Shown one piece after another: positions 35,817 to 44,423 of a DNA stretch of 64,000 nt (position 1 is its first letter; the number at the start of each line of letters is the position of its first letter). The DNA is from Allobosea sp. BK604. GTDB lineage: Bacteria > Pseudomonadota > Alphaproteobacteria > Rhizobiales > Beijerinckiaceae. The position numbers and the translations under genes are program-made. The DNA lies in assembly GCF_004341515.1 (NCBI RefSeq), contig NZ_SLZF01000012.1, positions 1 to 64,000 on the forward strand, written 5' to 3'. Under the pieces are notes generated by a model that was given only the letters and a program-made list of their open reading frames with translations, did no database searches and was not told where the DNA came from.

Positions 35817-36665
35817 TCAAAGCGTTTCCGGCGCGAACACCTGCGACGGCGTTACGAACTCGTCCTGCGCCGCGACCGTCAGGATCTCGCGCGAGCCCGC
35901 TTCCTTGGTCCGCTTCAGCAGCCCGAATACCGAGGAGGAGGCCTTGGCGAGCGCCGAGGCGGCGGAGCCCTCGCGCAGGTAATGTACGAAGAACAGTGCC
36001 GCGATCGCATCGCCCGCACCGTTGACGCTGACGTCGAGCTTGGGCGTGCGCACGCGATAGGCACCCTGCGCATCAGCCGCCATGAGGTCGATCGCGTCGG
36101 CCGGCGTCTCCTCGGTGACGAGCGAGGTGACGAGCACGACCTTGGGCCCGGCATCGCGCAGGGTCTCGACCGCGCGATGCGCATCCGAGATGGTCTTGAC
36201 CTCGATATCGGTGAGCAATTCGAGCTCGAACTGATTGGGCGTCACGATATCGGCCGCCGGCACCGCCTGCTCGCGCATGAATTCCGGAATGCCGGGCCGG
36301 ACGAAAATGCCGCGCCCGACATCGCCGATCACTGGATCGCAGCAATACATCGCCTTGGGATTAGCCGCGCGCACGCGCTCGACCGCCGAGAGGATGGCAT
36401 GGCCGATATCGGCCGAGCCCATATAGCCCGAGAGCACGCCGTCGCATGTCGGCAGCACGCCGCGCTCGGCGATGCCCTCCATCACCTCATCGATCGTAGC
36501 GCCATCGAAGACCCGGCCTTTCCAGGCGCCGTAGCCGGTGTGATTCGAGAATTGCACCGTGTGGATCGGCCAGACATCGACCCCGAGGCGCTGCATCGGG
36601 AAGACCGCAGAGGCATTGCCGACATGGCCATAGGCGACATGCGACTGGATCGAGAGGATATTCAT
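35817..36665 (-). CDS. pdxY: Pyridoxal kinase
   Basis: A 282-aa ribokinase-fold enzyme that phosphorylates pyridoxal for B6 salvage. Visible are the N-terminal SIQSHVAYGHVGNASAVFP, FSNHTGYGAWKG (substrate loop), CDPVIGD, TPNQFELELLT and NGAGDAIAALF (anion hole and catalytic Asp). Length is usual for PdxY. It forms a leftward pair with the EEP hydrolase gene. Confidence 0.93.
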   Translation of the reverse strand: MNILSIQSHVAYGHVGNASAVFPMQRLGVDVWPIHTVQFSNHTGYGAWKGRVFDGATIDEVMEGIAERGVLPTCDGVLSGYMGSADIGHAILSAVERVRAANPKAMYCCDPVIGDVGRGIFVRPGIPEFMREQAVPAADIVTPNQFELELLTDIEVKTISDAHRAVETLRDAGPKVVLVTSLVTEETPADAIDLMAADAQGAYRVRTPKLDVSVNGAGDAIAALFFVHYLREGSAASALAKASSSVFGLLKRTKEAGSREILTVAAQDEFVTPSQVFAPETL

Positions 36666-36709
36666 GACGCGCGGCAGGCCTCAGACGAAGAAGGACGCGG
36701 CGAACCTAG

Positions 36710-36742
36710 AGCATGTTCCGCAAAAGTGGCACGCACTTTTGC
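36710..36742. repeat. Intergenic palindrome upstream of pdxY
   Basis: AGAGCATGTTCC is followed by GCAAAAGTG (36720-36728) and CACTTTTGC (36734-36742), perfect 9-bp arms with a 5-bp loop. Its AGAGCAT edge matches the start of the element at 52061, so it may be a related dispersed repeat. The rest of 36743-36873 shows no gene. Confidence 0.5.
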
Positions 36743-36873
36743 GATGCGCACATTGCTCAAGATATTGAGCCGGCGCGAATTACGATCGTCCAGCTGCGAG
36801 CGGCAGAACGGAAAGCGCGACTTGCGCGCCCACGCAAGGCAAAAGCGGCTATGGCCACGGTGAGAAATTGAGC

Positions 36874-37290
36874 TCAGTTCGTCCTTGCCGCCGTGATGCG
36901 CGCAAGCCCGGCCGTATCCGTGAACTGTGCGATGCTGCGCACCTTGCCATCGGCAAAACTCAGCAGGTCGAGCGTCTGGAACCGCTCGGTGCGGCCGGTC
37001 GGCACGAAGGTCACATCGGCACGCCAGTGATAGGCCGCCCGCTCACCTTCGACGACGATGTCGAGCGTCTCGAAATTCGAGAAGGTGAAGACGCCGATGA
37101 AGTCCGACATCGTCTTGCGCACGGCCTCGCACCCCTCGAACGGCCGGCAGATCTCCTCCCGCTCGGGCGCGCCCATGAGCTGGAAGCGGCAGTCAGGATG
37201 GAAATAGGTCATCAGCACGTCGAGGTCGCCCTGGACGCGTGCCTCATAGGCTTTCTCGATCAAGGACCTGATAGCGGAGTGCTCGGTCAT
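36874..37290 (-). CDS. SnoaL-like (NTF2-fold) protein
   Basis: A 138-aa protein with the SnoaL pattern (IRSLIEKAYEARVQGDLDVLMTYFHPDCRFQLMG...RSIAQFTDTAG). A strong AGGAGAGG supports the ATG at 37290; longer upstream frames lack one. It is placed after the ABC binding-protein gene by 59 bp on the same strand, so it may be an enzyme for the imported compound, though this fold has many roles. Confidence 0.83.
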   Translation of the reverse strand: MTEHSAIRSLIEKAYEARVQGDLDVLMTYFHPDCRFQLMGAPEREEICRPFEGCEAVRKTMSDFIGVFTFSNFETLDIVVEGERAAYHWRADVTFVPTGRTERFQTLDLLSFADGKVRSIAQFTDTAGLARITAARTN

Positions 37291-37349
37291 CTCGCCTCTC
37301 CTCTTGCAGAGACTTGAGTGTGACCGGCACTCCGCCGGGAGTCGAGAGA

Positions 37350-38381
37350 TTACGAGCCTGCCGCTGCTTTCTTGGCGAAAGTGTCGATGAAGGTCTTCGA
37401 CAGGTCGACATTGGAATTCGTCAGCTCGGGATCGAGCAGCTTCAGCGAGTCGTACATGCTCTTCATGCCGTCCGGCGTCGAGACGCCGGTGCGCGAATAG
37501 CTCTCCTGCGAATTCTTGACCGCGCGCAGATAGAGCGGCTTGTCGCCGAGCAGATACTCTTCCGGCACCAGGTCGGCGACATCCTCGGGCTTGGCCGTCT
37601 CCAGCCATTTCAGCGACTTGTAGAGCGCATTGACCAGCTTCTGGGTGGTCACCGGGTTCTTCTCGGCGAAATCGTTCTTGAGATAGAGCACGGCCGCCGG
37701 GTTGGAGCCGCCGAACAGCGTCTTGGTGCCCGCCTCGGTCCGCGTGTCGATCAGCGAGACGATGTCGCCATCGGCCTCGAGCTTCGAGGTCACCGGGTCA
37801 AGATGCGAGATCACGTCGACCTGTTTCTGCTTGATCGCGGCGACCGCGCTCGCGCCGGCGCCGACACCGATGATCGGCGCGTCGGCGGCCTTCAGGCCCG
37901 CCTTGACCATGGCATATTGCGCGGTGAGCGCGGTCGAGGAACCCGGCGCGGTGACGCCGATCTTGAGACCCTTGAAATCCGCGGCGGACTTGACCTTGTC
38001 GGCAAGGTCCTTGCGCACCGCGATGGTGATGGCCGGGAAGCGGCCAAGCTCGATCACGGCGCGAATATCCTGGCCCTTGGCCTGCATGCGGATCGTGTGC
38101 TCATAGGCGCCGGTCACGACATCGACCGAGCCGCCGACGAGCGCCTGCAGCGACTTGGCGCCACCGCCGAAATCATTGATCTCGACGTCGAGCCCCTGCT
38201 CCTTGAAGAAACCCTTCTTCTCGGCAATCGTAAGCGGCAAGTAATAGAGCAGCTGCTTGCCGCCGACGCCGAGCGTCAGCTTCGGCTTCTCGGCGGTCTG
38301 GGCCAGTGCGCCATAGGGGGAGAATCCGAGCGCAGTCGAAAGGGCGAGCGCGGCCAGCGCGCCGCGACGGGACAGTAACAT
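37350..38381 (-). CDS. NitT/TauT-family ABC transporter substrate-binding protein
   Basis: A 343-aa periplasmic binding protein of the NMT1/THI5-SsuA group. The N-terminus MLLSRRGALAALALSTALGFSP has a twin-arginine and hydrophobic core, so export may be by Tat. Residues such as YYLPLTIAEKKGFFKEQGLDVEI are typical of the family. GGAGG is 10 bp before 38381 and only 1 bp before 38390, so 38381 is preferred. Its permease and ATPase genes lie beyond the opposite-strand gene at 38558. Substrate (sulfonate, nitrate, pyrimidine or aromatic) unknown. Confidence 0.88.
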   Translation of the reverse strand: MLLSRRGALAALALSTALGFSPYGALAQTAEKPKLTLGVGGKQLLYYLPLTIAEKKGFFKEQGLDVEINDFGGGAKSLQALVGGSVDVVTGAYEHTIRMQAKGQDIRAVIELGRFPAITIAVRKDLADKVKSAADFKGLKIGVTAPGSSTALTAQYAMVKAGLKAADAPIIGVGAGASAVAAIKQKQVDVISHLDPVTSKLEADGDIVSLIDTRTEAGTKTLFGGSNPAAVLYLKNDFAEKNPVTTQKLVNALYKSLKWLETAKPEDVADLVPEEYLLGDKPLYLRAVKNSQESYSRTGVSTPDGMKSMYDSLKLLDPELTNSNVDLSKTFIDTFAKKAAAGS

Positions 38382-38557
38382 TGTAAGCATTCCTCCGATT
38401 GGACGATGTGGGCGCTTCTGGCGGGCGCGTTCGGGAGGACAATAGGCGAGATCGCGGAGCGGGAGCAAGAATCCGATCCGCCACTTAAGACTATCGACGA
38501 CCTCACCGCGCATCCGCGCATGGCTACCGGCTGAAATGGCAGGACTGGGGACCGGTC

Positions 38558-39310
38558 ATGAATGAAGTCCGCATCGCGATCTTTGTGTTCCTGTGCCTGA
38601 TCGCAGCCTCTTTCGGCGCACTCTTCTCCTACCAAAGACTGCCGGAGCACCAACGGCAAGGCGACACGCATACTGTGATGCGGCTGATCGCCAATATCTT
38701 CATCGTGATGACCTCCCTCGTGCTCGGGCTGATGATCACCTCGGCGAAAACCCGCTTCGATGCGGTCAATCAGGATGTGCACCGCTTCGCGACCGATCTC
38801 ATCCTGCTCGACAAGCTTCTGGTTCTGTACGGGCCGGAGGCGGACGGCGCGCGCAACCGCCTCGTCGCCTATACGGAGCGGGCGTCGAGCGGCCCATGGA
38901 CGGCGTCGGACGGTACCTTGTCCGACCGGACCGCCGAGCAATTGCTGACCCAGGTCGGCGGCGAGCTCAGGACGCTGAAACCGACGGCCGAGCCCCAGGT
39001 GTCGATCTGGAACGACATGCGCCAGCAATATGGCAGGGTGCTCGCGCTGCGCTGGAGCCTGGTGGAGCAGGCTGAAGGCTCGCTGCCGAGACCGCTCGTC
39101 CTGATGCTCGTCGCCTGGCTGGTGCTGATCTTCGCCACAATCGCATTCCGCGCCCCGAGAAACGCGGTCGTCATGATGAATTTCGTCGCGGCGGCCGCCC
39201 TGATCGGCGGCGCCATCTATCTGATCGTCGACATGGACATGCCGTTCGAGGGGCCGATCCAGGTTTCGCCAGCGCCGCTGCAGAGGGCACTGACCGAAAT
39301 GCGTCGATAA
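38558..39310 (+). CDS. Bestrophin-like (DUF4239) membrane protein
   Basis: A 250-aa membrane protein with two helices at the N-terminus (residues 5-22 and 42-63), a large soluble loop (about 65-180) and two helices near the C-terminus (about 180-200 and 207-225). This is the DUF4239/bestrophin-related layout, proposed to form channels. It is on the opposite strand inside an ABC transporter operon and ends 2 bp from the permease stop. Confidence 0.75.
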   Translation: MNEVRIAIFVFLCLIAASFGALFSYQRLPEHQRQGDTHTVMRLIANIFIVMTSLVLGLMITSAKTRFDAVNQDVHRFATDLILLDKLLVLYGPEADGARNRLVAYTERASSGPWTASDGTLSDRTAEQLLTQVGGELRTLKPTAEPQVSIWNDMRQQYGRVLALRWSLVEQAEGSLPRPLVLMLVAWLVLIFATIAFRAPRNAVVMMNFVAAAALIGGAIYLIVDMDMPFEGPIQVSPAPLQRALTEMRR

Positions 39311-39312
39311 AC

Positions 39313-40104
39313 TTATGTCGTGGTCGTCGAACTCTGCCCCGGCCGCCAGACCAGCAGACGCTTCTCGACCAGAGTTACGACCGAGTCGATCGCGATCACG
39401 AAGATTGCCAGGATCAGCATGCCGGCAAAGACGCCAGTGACGTCGAACACACTCTCGGCCTCGTGGATCTTGTAGCCGAGCCCCGCCGAGGAGCCGAGAT
39501 ACTCGCCGACCACGGCACCGACCAGGGCGAAGCCGACCGAGGTGTGCAGCGAGGAGAACATCCAGGTCAGCGCCGAGGGCCAGTACACATGGCGAAAGAG
39601 CTGGCGCCCGTTCATGCCGAGCATGCGGGCATTGGCCAGCACGGTCGGCGAGACCTCGCGCACGCCCTGGTAGACGTTGAAGAAGACGATGAAGAAGACC
39701 AGCGTGAAGCCGAGCGCCACCTTCGACCAGATGCCCAGGCCGAACCAGAGCGCGAAGATCGGCGCCAGCACGACGCGGGGCAGCGCATTCGCGGCCTTGA
39801 TATAGGGGTCGAACACCGCGGCGAGCAGGTCGTTCCGAGCGAAGGTGAAGCCGAACAGGATGCCGGCGGCCGAGCCGATGACGAAGGCGAGCACCGTCTC
39901 GGTCAGGGTGATGCCGAGATGGTAGTAGATATCGCTGCCGGTGAGCTGCTTGAAGGTCCGGGCCAGCACGTCGATCGGCGTCGAGAAGAAGAACTGGATC
40001 GTCTTGGTTTCGCCGAACAGCGGATAGACCGTAACGACGTGCCAGATGCCGAGGCAGACGATCATCACCAGCATTTGCAGGGCGAGGAGCTTGAGGCGGT
40101 TCAT
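39313..40104 (-). CDS. NitT/TauT-family ABC transporter permease
   Basis: A 263-aa inner-membrane permease of the SsuC/TauC type with about six spanning helices. The EAA loop is seen in SPTVLANARMLGMNGRQLFRHVYWPSALTWMF. Its ATG overlaps the ATPase stop (ATGA at 40101-40104), so the two are translationally coupled. The stop is 2 bp from the end of the convergent DUF4239 gene, leaving no room for a terminator between them. Confidence 0.9.
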   Translation of the reverse strand: MNRLKLLALQMLVMIVCLGIWHVVTVYPLFGETKTIQFFFSTPIDVLARTFKQLTGSDIYYHLGITLTETVLAFVIGSAAGILFGFTFARNDLLAAVFDPYIKAANALPRVVLAPIFALWFGLGIWSKVALGFTLVFFIVFFNVYQGVREVSPTVLANARMLGMNGRQLFRHVYWPSALTWMFSSLHTSVGFALVGAVVGEYLGSSAGLGYKIHEAESVFDVTGVFAGMLILAIFVIAIDSVVTLVEKRLLVWRPGQSSTTTT

Positions 40105-40979
40105 CGGTTGCTGCCCTCGACCAGTTCCTTGCCTTCGCCCATGGCATAGGCCTTCTGCACCTCGACCTTGAGCGAGGCCCAGATATCGCGATGGATCTCG
40201 TGGAAGGCCTTTTCCAGCCTTATCTCCGCGATGTCGCGCGGGCGCGGCAGCGGCACCTTGTAGTCCGCGACGATGCCGGCGGCGGGCCCGGCCGACATCA
40301 CCACGACCCGGTCGGAGAGCGCGATCGCCTCTTCGAGGTCGTGCGTCACGAAGATCAGCGCCTTGCGGTCCTTCGACCAGAGGTCGAGCAGGAGGTTGCC
40401 CATGATCTGGCGGGTCTGGGCGTCGAGCGGGCCAAAGGGCTCGTCCATCAGCAGGATCTCGGGATTGCGGATCAGCATTTGCGCCAGCGCGACACGCTTG
40501 CGCTGCCCCCCCGAGAGCATATGCGGATAGCGGTCGACGAAGGCGCGCAGGCCGACCCGGCCGAGCCATTCGCGCGCCCGCTCATTGGCCTCGGCGGCCG
40601 GCACGCCCATCGGCTCCAGGGCCACCGCGACATTCTGCAGCGCCGTCTTCCACGGCATCAGCGCATCGGCCTGGAAAAGATAGCCGGCGCGGGCGTTGAG
40701 CCCTGAAAGCGGCTTGCCGAAGATCTCGACCTTGCCGGCCGAGGGCGTCAGCAGCCCGGCCGCGGCGTTGAGCAGGGTCGATTTGCCACAGCCGGTCGGC
40801 CCGACCACCGAGACGAATTCGCCGGCGGAGACCGCAAGATCGATCCCGGTCACGGCCTTGTAGCGCTGATCGCCGATATGGAAGGTGATGTCGAGCCCGC
40901 TGAGCCTCACAGCCACCGGCGATGCAGTTGCGGACACGCCCTGCCCCGTCTCGAACGGGGGGCGCTGTTGCAGATCCAT
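40101..40979 (-). CDS. NitT/TauT-family ABC transporter ATP-binding protein
   Basis: A 292-aa ATPase. Walker A is GPTGCGKSTLLN (about residue 60), the signature is LSGGQRKRVALAQ, Walker B is ILLMDEPFGPLD and the switch His lies in FVTHDLEEAI. About 25 extra N-terminal residues precede the domain. First gene of the leftward transporter set with the permease and, past the interrupting gene, the binding protein. Confidence 0.93.
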   Translation of the reverse strand: MDLQQRPPFETGQGVSATASPVAVRLSGLDITFHIGDQRYKAVTGIDLAVSAGEFVSVVGPTGCGKSTLLNAAAGLLTPSAGKVEIFGKPLSGLNARAGYLFQADALMPWKTALQNVAVALEPMGVPAAEANERAREWLGRVGLRAFVDRYPHMLSGGQRKRVALAQMLIRNPEILLMDEPFGPLDAQTRQIMGNLLLDLWSKDRKALIFVTHDLEEAIALSDRVVVMSAGPAAGIVADYKVPLPRPRDIAEIRLEKAFHEIHRDIWASLKVEVQKAYAMGEGKELVEGSNR

Positions 40980-41154
40980 GGATCGTTTCCCTGGTGGCCG
41001 CAGCTTGGGCCGGCCATCATCGCGTTTCTCTTTGCGAAAAACTCTAGGCGATCAGCCCGGGAAGGCAACCCGCCTTTGGTGGGGCAGAGTTGCGTCCGGA
41101 TGCCGGGCCAGCGATAAGCCAACGCCTCTCCAAACGAAGGAAGACCGCGACGTG

Positions 41155-41679
41155 ATGCTGCAACTCGAAAGCCTGATGCGGGATCTGGTCGAGTTCATGC
41201 GCGTCAATCAGCAATGGGCGGTGCCGATCGTCTTCTTCGTCGCTTTTGCGGAATGTGTCGCCGTTCTGTCCTGGATCGTGCCGGCCACGGTGTTCTTCAC
41301 AGCCTTCGGCGCAGCCGCAGGCGCGATGGGGCTGAACCTCGGCCCACTCGCCTTCGCGGCCTCTGTCGGTGCCGCGTCCGGCTTCTGGATATCCTATTGG
41401 GCTGGCCAGGTGCTGGGTCCGAGGGTCGACCATCACTGGCCGTTCAAGGACAACCCCCAGCTCTTGGCGCGGGGCCATGCCTTCTTCGAGAAATGGGGCA
41501 TCGCCAGCATCCTGATCGGCCATTTCTTCGGCCCATTGCGGGCCGTCATCGCCATCGTCGCTGGAATCGTCAGCATGCCGTTTCTCCAGTTCCAGATCGC
41601 GAACTGGATCGCTTCCTTCGTCTGGGGCTTCGGCCTGCTCTACGGCGCCGGCCGTCTCGCCGAACTCGTCACCCGTTGA
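41155..41679 (+). CDS. DedA-family membrane protein
   Basis: A 174-aa inner-membrane protein of the DedA/SNARE-associated (DUF) family. Signature pieces: FAECVAVLSWIVPATVFFTAFGAAAG and FEKWGIASILIGHFFGPLRAVIAIVAGIVSMPFLQFQ, with the conserved GxFFGPxR that members use in lipid scrambling. About five helices. GAAGGAAG upstream; GTG at 41152 in frame is a possible earlier start. Bacterial DedA proteins help recycle undecaprenyl phosphate or move phospholipids. Confidence 0.9.
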   Translation: MLQLESLMRDLVEFMRVNQQWAVPIVFFVAFAECVAVLSWIVPATVFFTAFGAAAGAMGLNLGPLAFAASVGAASGFWISYWAGQVLGPRVDHHWPFKDNPQLLARGHAFFEKWGIASILIGHFFGPLRAVIAIVAGIVSMPFLQFQIANWIASFVWGFGLLYGAGRLAELVTR

Positions 41680-41773
41680 ACAGGCCCAGCACGATCGCCA
41701 GCGCCAAGGCAAAAGATGCAGCCATCACGAGCCGCGCACCATAAGGCGATTCCAGCAGTCTGATCGGTCCCAT
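41669..41773 (-). CDS. Tiny single-span membrane protein (34 aa)
   Basis: A 34-aa frame (MGPIRLLESPYGARLVMAAS then an Ala/Leu helix ending GLFNG) with a near-ideal GGAGG ribosome site 5 bp before the ATG at 41773. Residues about 14-32 form one spanning helix with a positive N-terminal side. Its last 11 bp overlap the end of the DedA gene on the other strand. Too short for normal gene calling. Confidence 0.6.
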   Translation of the reverse strand: MGPIRLLESPYGARLVMAASFALALAIVLGLFNG

Positions 41774-41920
41774 CGTCGCCTCCCTGCGGTTAGGTCCGAC
41801 TGGTCTCCGGATCGGCCGCGATCATAGCAGTTTTCGCGGGCGAAGCGGCGACCTTTCGTGAGAAGGAATGCTCGCGCGAGCAAAGCTATGGGCCGGCTTC
41901 TTTCGCCGGCCCCGCGATGC

Positions 41921-42142
41921 CTAGTAGGTCAATTCGACCACGCCCCAGGCGATCATCGCCAGGACGAGACCGCCGATGAGGACCATCAGCACAGGCCTGT
42001 CCAGAAAGCCCTGCCGGGCCTCCACGGGCGACTCCACTGCCGGATCCTCGTCGCTGTGGTCGTCAGCGCGGAGGGGCGGAATCGGATCGCCCCCTTTGAG
42101 CCGTTCGAGCCGATCATCTCTCGGGTCTTTGACATCCGTCAT
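41921..42142 (-). CDS. Small C-tail-anchored membrane protein (73 aa)
   Basis: Polar N-terminal half (MTDVKDPRDDRLERLKGGDPIPPLRADDHSDED) and one C-terminal membrane helix (about 51-70, VLMVLIGGLVLAMIAWGVVEL). GGGAG upstream of the ATG at 42142. Function unknown. One of three small membrane proteins in a row on this strand. Confidence 0.65.
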   Translation of the reverse strand: MTDVKDPRDDRLERLKGGDPIPPLRADDHSDEDPAVESPVEARQGFLDRPVLMVLIGGLVLAMIAWGVVELTY

Positions 42143-42171
42143 GTCGCTCCCCTTTCACGCCCCGAAGGCGC

Positions 42172-42351
42172 TCAGAACAGGTTCGTGGCGATCGTGCAGA
42201 CCACGACCGCGATCGCGGCGCTGATGACCAGGACCATGAGGGCGAGGCTGTCGCCGGCATCATGCTCGGGCAGCGGAACGGCCCGTGCGATCCCGCGTCT
42301 GCGCCGATCGCTGTTGTTCAAACCGTTCCGCCCCCATTCGTCCTGGTTCAT
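42172..42351 (-). CDS. Small single-span membrane protein (59 aa)
   Basis: A 59-aa frame starting MNQDEWGRNGLNNSDRRRRG, then a membrane helix (about 37-56, LALMVLVISAAIAVVVCTIA). GGGAG stands 7 bp upstream of the ATG at 42351. The same layout as the 73-aa neighbour (polar head, C-terminal helix), 29 bp upstream of it, suggests one transcript. Just short enough to be missed by length cut-offs. Confidence 0.6.
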   Translation of the reverse strand: MNQDEWGRNGLNNSDRRRRGIARAVPLPEHDAGDSLALMVLVISAAIAVVVCTIATNLF

Positions 42352-42439
42352 CGCAAGCTCCCGATCTCGTCTGGCGCATCAACGCCCCGGAGCGCGGCAC
42401 TGTTCCGCCCGGCGGGAAGCATGGGGCGGCGCCATAGAA

Positions 42440-42465
42440 AAACGGGCGCCTCGCGGCGCCCGTTT
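42440..42465 (-). terminator. Rho-independent terminator downstream of ilvC
   Basis: A perfect stem AAACGGGCGCC / GGCGCCCGTTT (42440-42450 and 42455-42465) with 4-base loop. On the minus strand it is followed by a T-run (complement of 42437-42442). It is about 107 bp past the ilvC stop, so it is the likely end of the tetR-ilvC transcript. Confidence 0.8.
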
Positions 42466-42571
42466 CAGTAATCATCTCAACAGCTAAGCTCAGCATCTTG
42501 AATCAAGGTCGTACAGACTTGAATCAGATTGTGAGGCTTCCCGGATCAGTTCGCGAAGCCGCGTATGATCC

Positions 42572-43591
42572 TCAGTTCTTGGTCTTGTCGACCAGCGCCT
42601 TGGCCTTGATCCAGGGCATCATGTCACGCAGCTTGGCGCCGACTTCCTCGATCGGGTGGGAGGCCATGCGGGCGCGGGTCGCCTTGAACGAGGTCTGGTT
42701 GACCTTGTTCTCCAGCATCCAGTCGCGGGTGAACTTGCCCGACTGGATGTCGGTCAGCACGCGCTTCATCTCGGCCTTGGTCTCGGCGGTGATGATGCGC
42801 GGACCGGTGACGTACTCGCCATACTCGGCCGTGTTCGAGATCGAGTAGTTCATGTTGGCGATGCCGCCCTCGTAGATCAGGTCGACGATCAGCTTCACCT
42901 CGTGCAGGCACTCGAAATAGGCCATCTCAGGCGCATAGCCGGCCTCGGTCAGCGTCTCGTAGCCGGCCTTGATCAGCTCGACCAGGCCGCCGCAGAGCAC
43001 AACCTGCTCGCCGAACAGGTCGGTCTCGCACTCTTCCTTGAAGGTGGTCTCGATGATGCCGGCGCGGCCGCCGCCATTGGCCGATGCGTAGGAGAGGCCG
43101 AGATCATGGGCGTTGCCGGTCGCGTCCTGGTGGATGGCGATCAGGGTCGGCACGCCGCCGCCACGCTCGTACTCGGAACGGACGGTGTGGCCCGGGCCCT
43201 TCGGCGCGACCATCAGCACGTCGAGATCCTTGCGCGGCTCGATCAGGTTGAAATGCACGTTGAGGCCGTGCGCGAAGAGCAGCGCAGCGCCTTCCTTCAT
43301 GTTGGCGGCGAGCTCGTCGCGGTAGATGTCGGCCTGGAGCTCGTCCGGCGTCAGCATCATCACGACATCGGCCCACTTGGCGCCTTCGGACGGGGTGTAG
43401 ACGGTGAAGCCCGCGCCCTCGGCCTTCTTGCGCGTGGCCGAGTCGGCCTTCAGCGCGATCGCCACGTCCTTGACGCCGGAATCACGCAGGTTCTGCGCAT
43501 GCGCATGGCCCTGCGAGCCGTAGCCGACGATCAGGACCTTCTTGCCCTTGATCAGGTTGATATCCGCGTCGCGGTCGTAATAAACGCGCAT
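42572..43591 (-). CDS. ilvC: Ketol-acid reductoisomerase (NADP+)
   Basis: A 339-aa class I enzyme for the second step of valine, leucine and isoleucine synthesis. The NADPH site is VLIVGYGSQGHAHAQNLRDSG (residues 20-40); the C-terminal knotted domain carries the Mg ligands in the ETTFKEECETDLFGEQ stretch (Asp and Glu) and ECLHEVKLIVDL. Length is the usual 330-340. It is placed 34 bp after the tetR stop, so probably in one transcript. Confidence 0.97.
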   Translation of the reverse strand: MRVYYDRDADINLIKGKKVLIVGYGSQGHAHAQNLRDSGVKDVAIALKADSATRKKAEGAGFTVYTPSEGAKWADVVMMLTPDELQADIYRDELAANMKEGAALLFAHGLNVHFNLIEPRKDLDVLMVAPKGPGHTVRSEYERGGGVPTLIAIHQDATGNAHDLGLSYASANGGGRAGIIETTFKEECETDLFGEQVVLCGGLVELIKAGYETLTEAGYAPEMAYFECLHEVKLIVDLIYEGGIANMNYSISNTAEYGEYVTGPRIITAETKAEMKRVLTDIQSGKFTRDWMLENKVNQTSFKATRARMASHPIEEVGAKLRDMMPWIKAKALVDKTKN

Positions 43592-43625
43592 GTTGACAGG
43601 TCCTTCCTTGGGTTGCGTCGTTTCT

Positions 43626-44273
43626 TCAGGCTTTCGGTGCAGGCCGCGCCCGCCCGTGAAGTGCGAGGAACTGGTCGACCGCCCGGGCGGCATCGCGCTC
43701 GATCTCGGCCGGGCTGAGGCGCAGGGCGTCGCCGAGCAGCAGCCTGATCTGCACGTCGCGGCCGATCAGCCCGAAAAAGGTGCGGAACGCCGTCTCGGCA
43801 TCGTCGAAGGATAGCAGCCCCGTGTCGCGGCCGGCTTCCAGGACCGGCTTCAGGCGCTCGCCAATCGCGAAACGCCCATTCGCCAGCACGATGCCACCGA
43901 GATTGCTCTTGCCCGAGGCGGCATGGCCAATCGCGACGCGGTTGAGCGCGATCGAGGTCTGGCTCGTGATGACGCTCAGCCAGTTCTCGGCGAAATCCTT
44001 CAGGCTCTTGCGCAGGGCCACGGCATCGAGCGTCTGGCGGTCGTAATTGTCGGCGCGAACGCGCGATGCCTGCCATTGCACCGTCGCGGTGAGCAGCCCG
44101 TCACGGTCGCCGAACCACTTGTAGAGGGTTTCCTTCGAGCAGCTCGCCCGGCGCGCCACCGCGCTCATGGTGAGCTGGTCGCCCTCCTCCACCATCAGCG
44201 CGAGCACGGCGTCGAGCACGGCCTGCTGGCGCGCAGTCGGCTCATCGCTCGTGGTCTCGAGGGCTGCTTGCAT
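43626..44273 (-). CDS. TetR-family transcriptional regulator
   Basis: A 215-aa protein with an N-terminal TetR helix-turn-helix (residues 15-62, AVLDAVLALMVEEGDQLTMSAVARRASCSKETLYKWFGDRDGLL) and an all-helical ligand domain. It is directly upstream of ilvC on the same strand. Control of ilvC or of itself is possible, but no operator dyad was identified. Confidence 0.9.
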   Translation of the reverse strand: MQAALETTSDEPTARQQAVLDAVLALMVEEGDQLTMSAVARRASCSKETLYKWFGDRDGLLTATVQWQASRVRADNYDRQTLDAVALRKSLKDFAENWLSVITSQTSIALNRVAIGHAASGKSNLGGIVLANGRFAIGERLKPVLEAGRDTGLLSFDDAETAFRTFFGLIGRDVQIRLLLGDALRLSPAEIERDAARAVDQFLALHGRARPAPKA

Positions 44274-44423
44274 GGCGGAAAATTGCCGAACCGAACGTTA
44301 CGGTTCGGGCATCTACAGGATGCGCTTGACGAGCGCAAGCGCTAAGCAAGGCGGCACGAACTGGTCGTCGCAAGGTTCACTGGCGAAGCCGGACCGATCA
44401 GATTGCGCCGACAGGAGCAGCTC

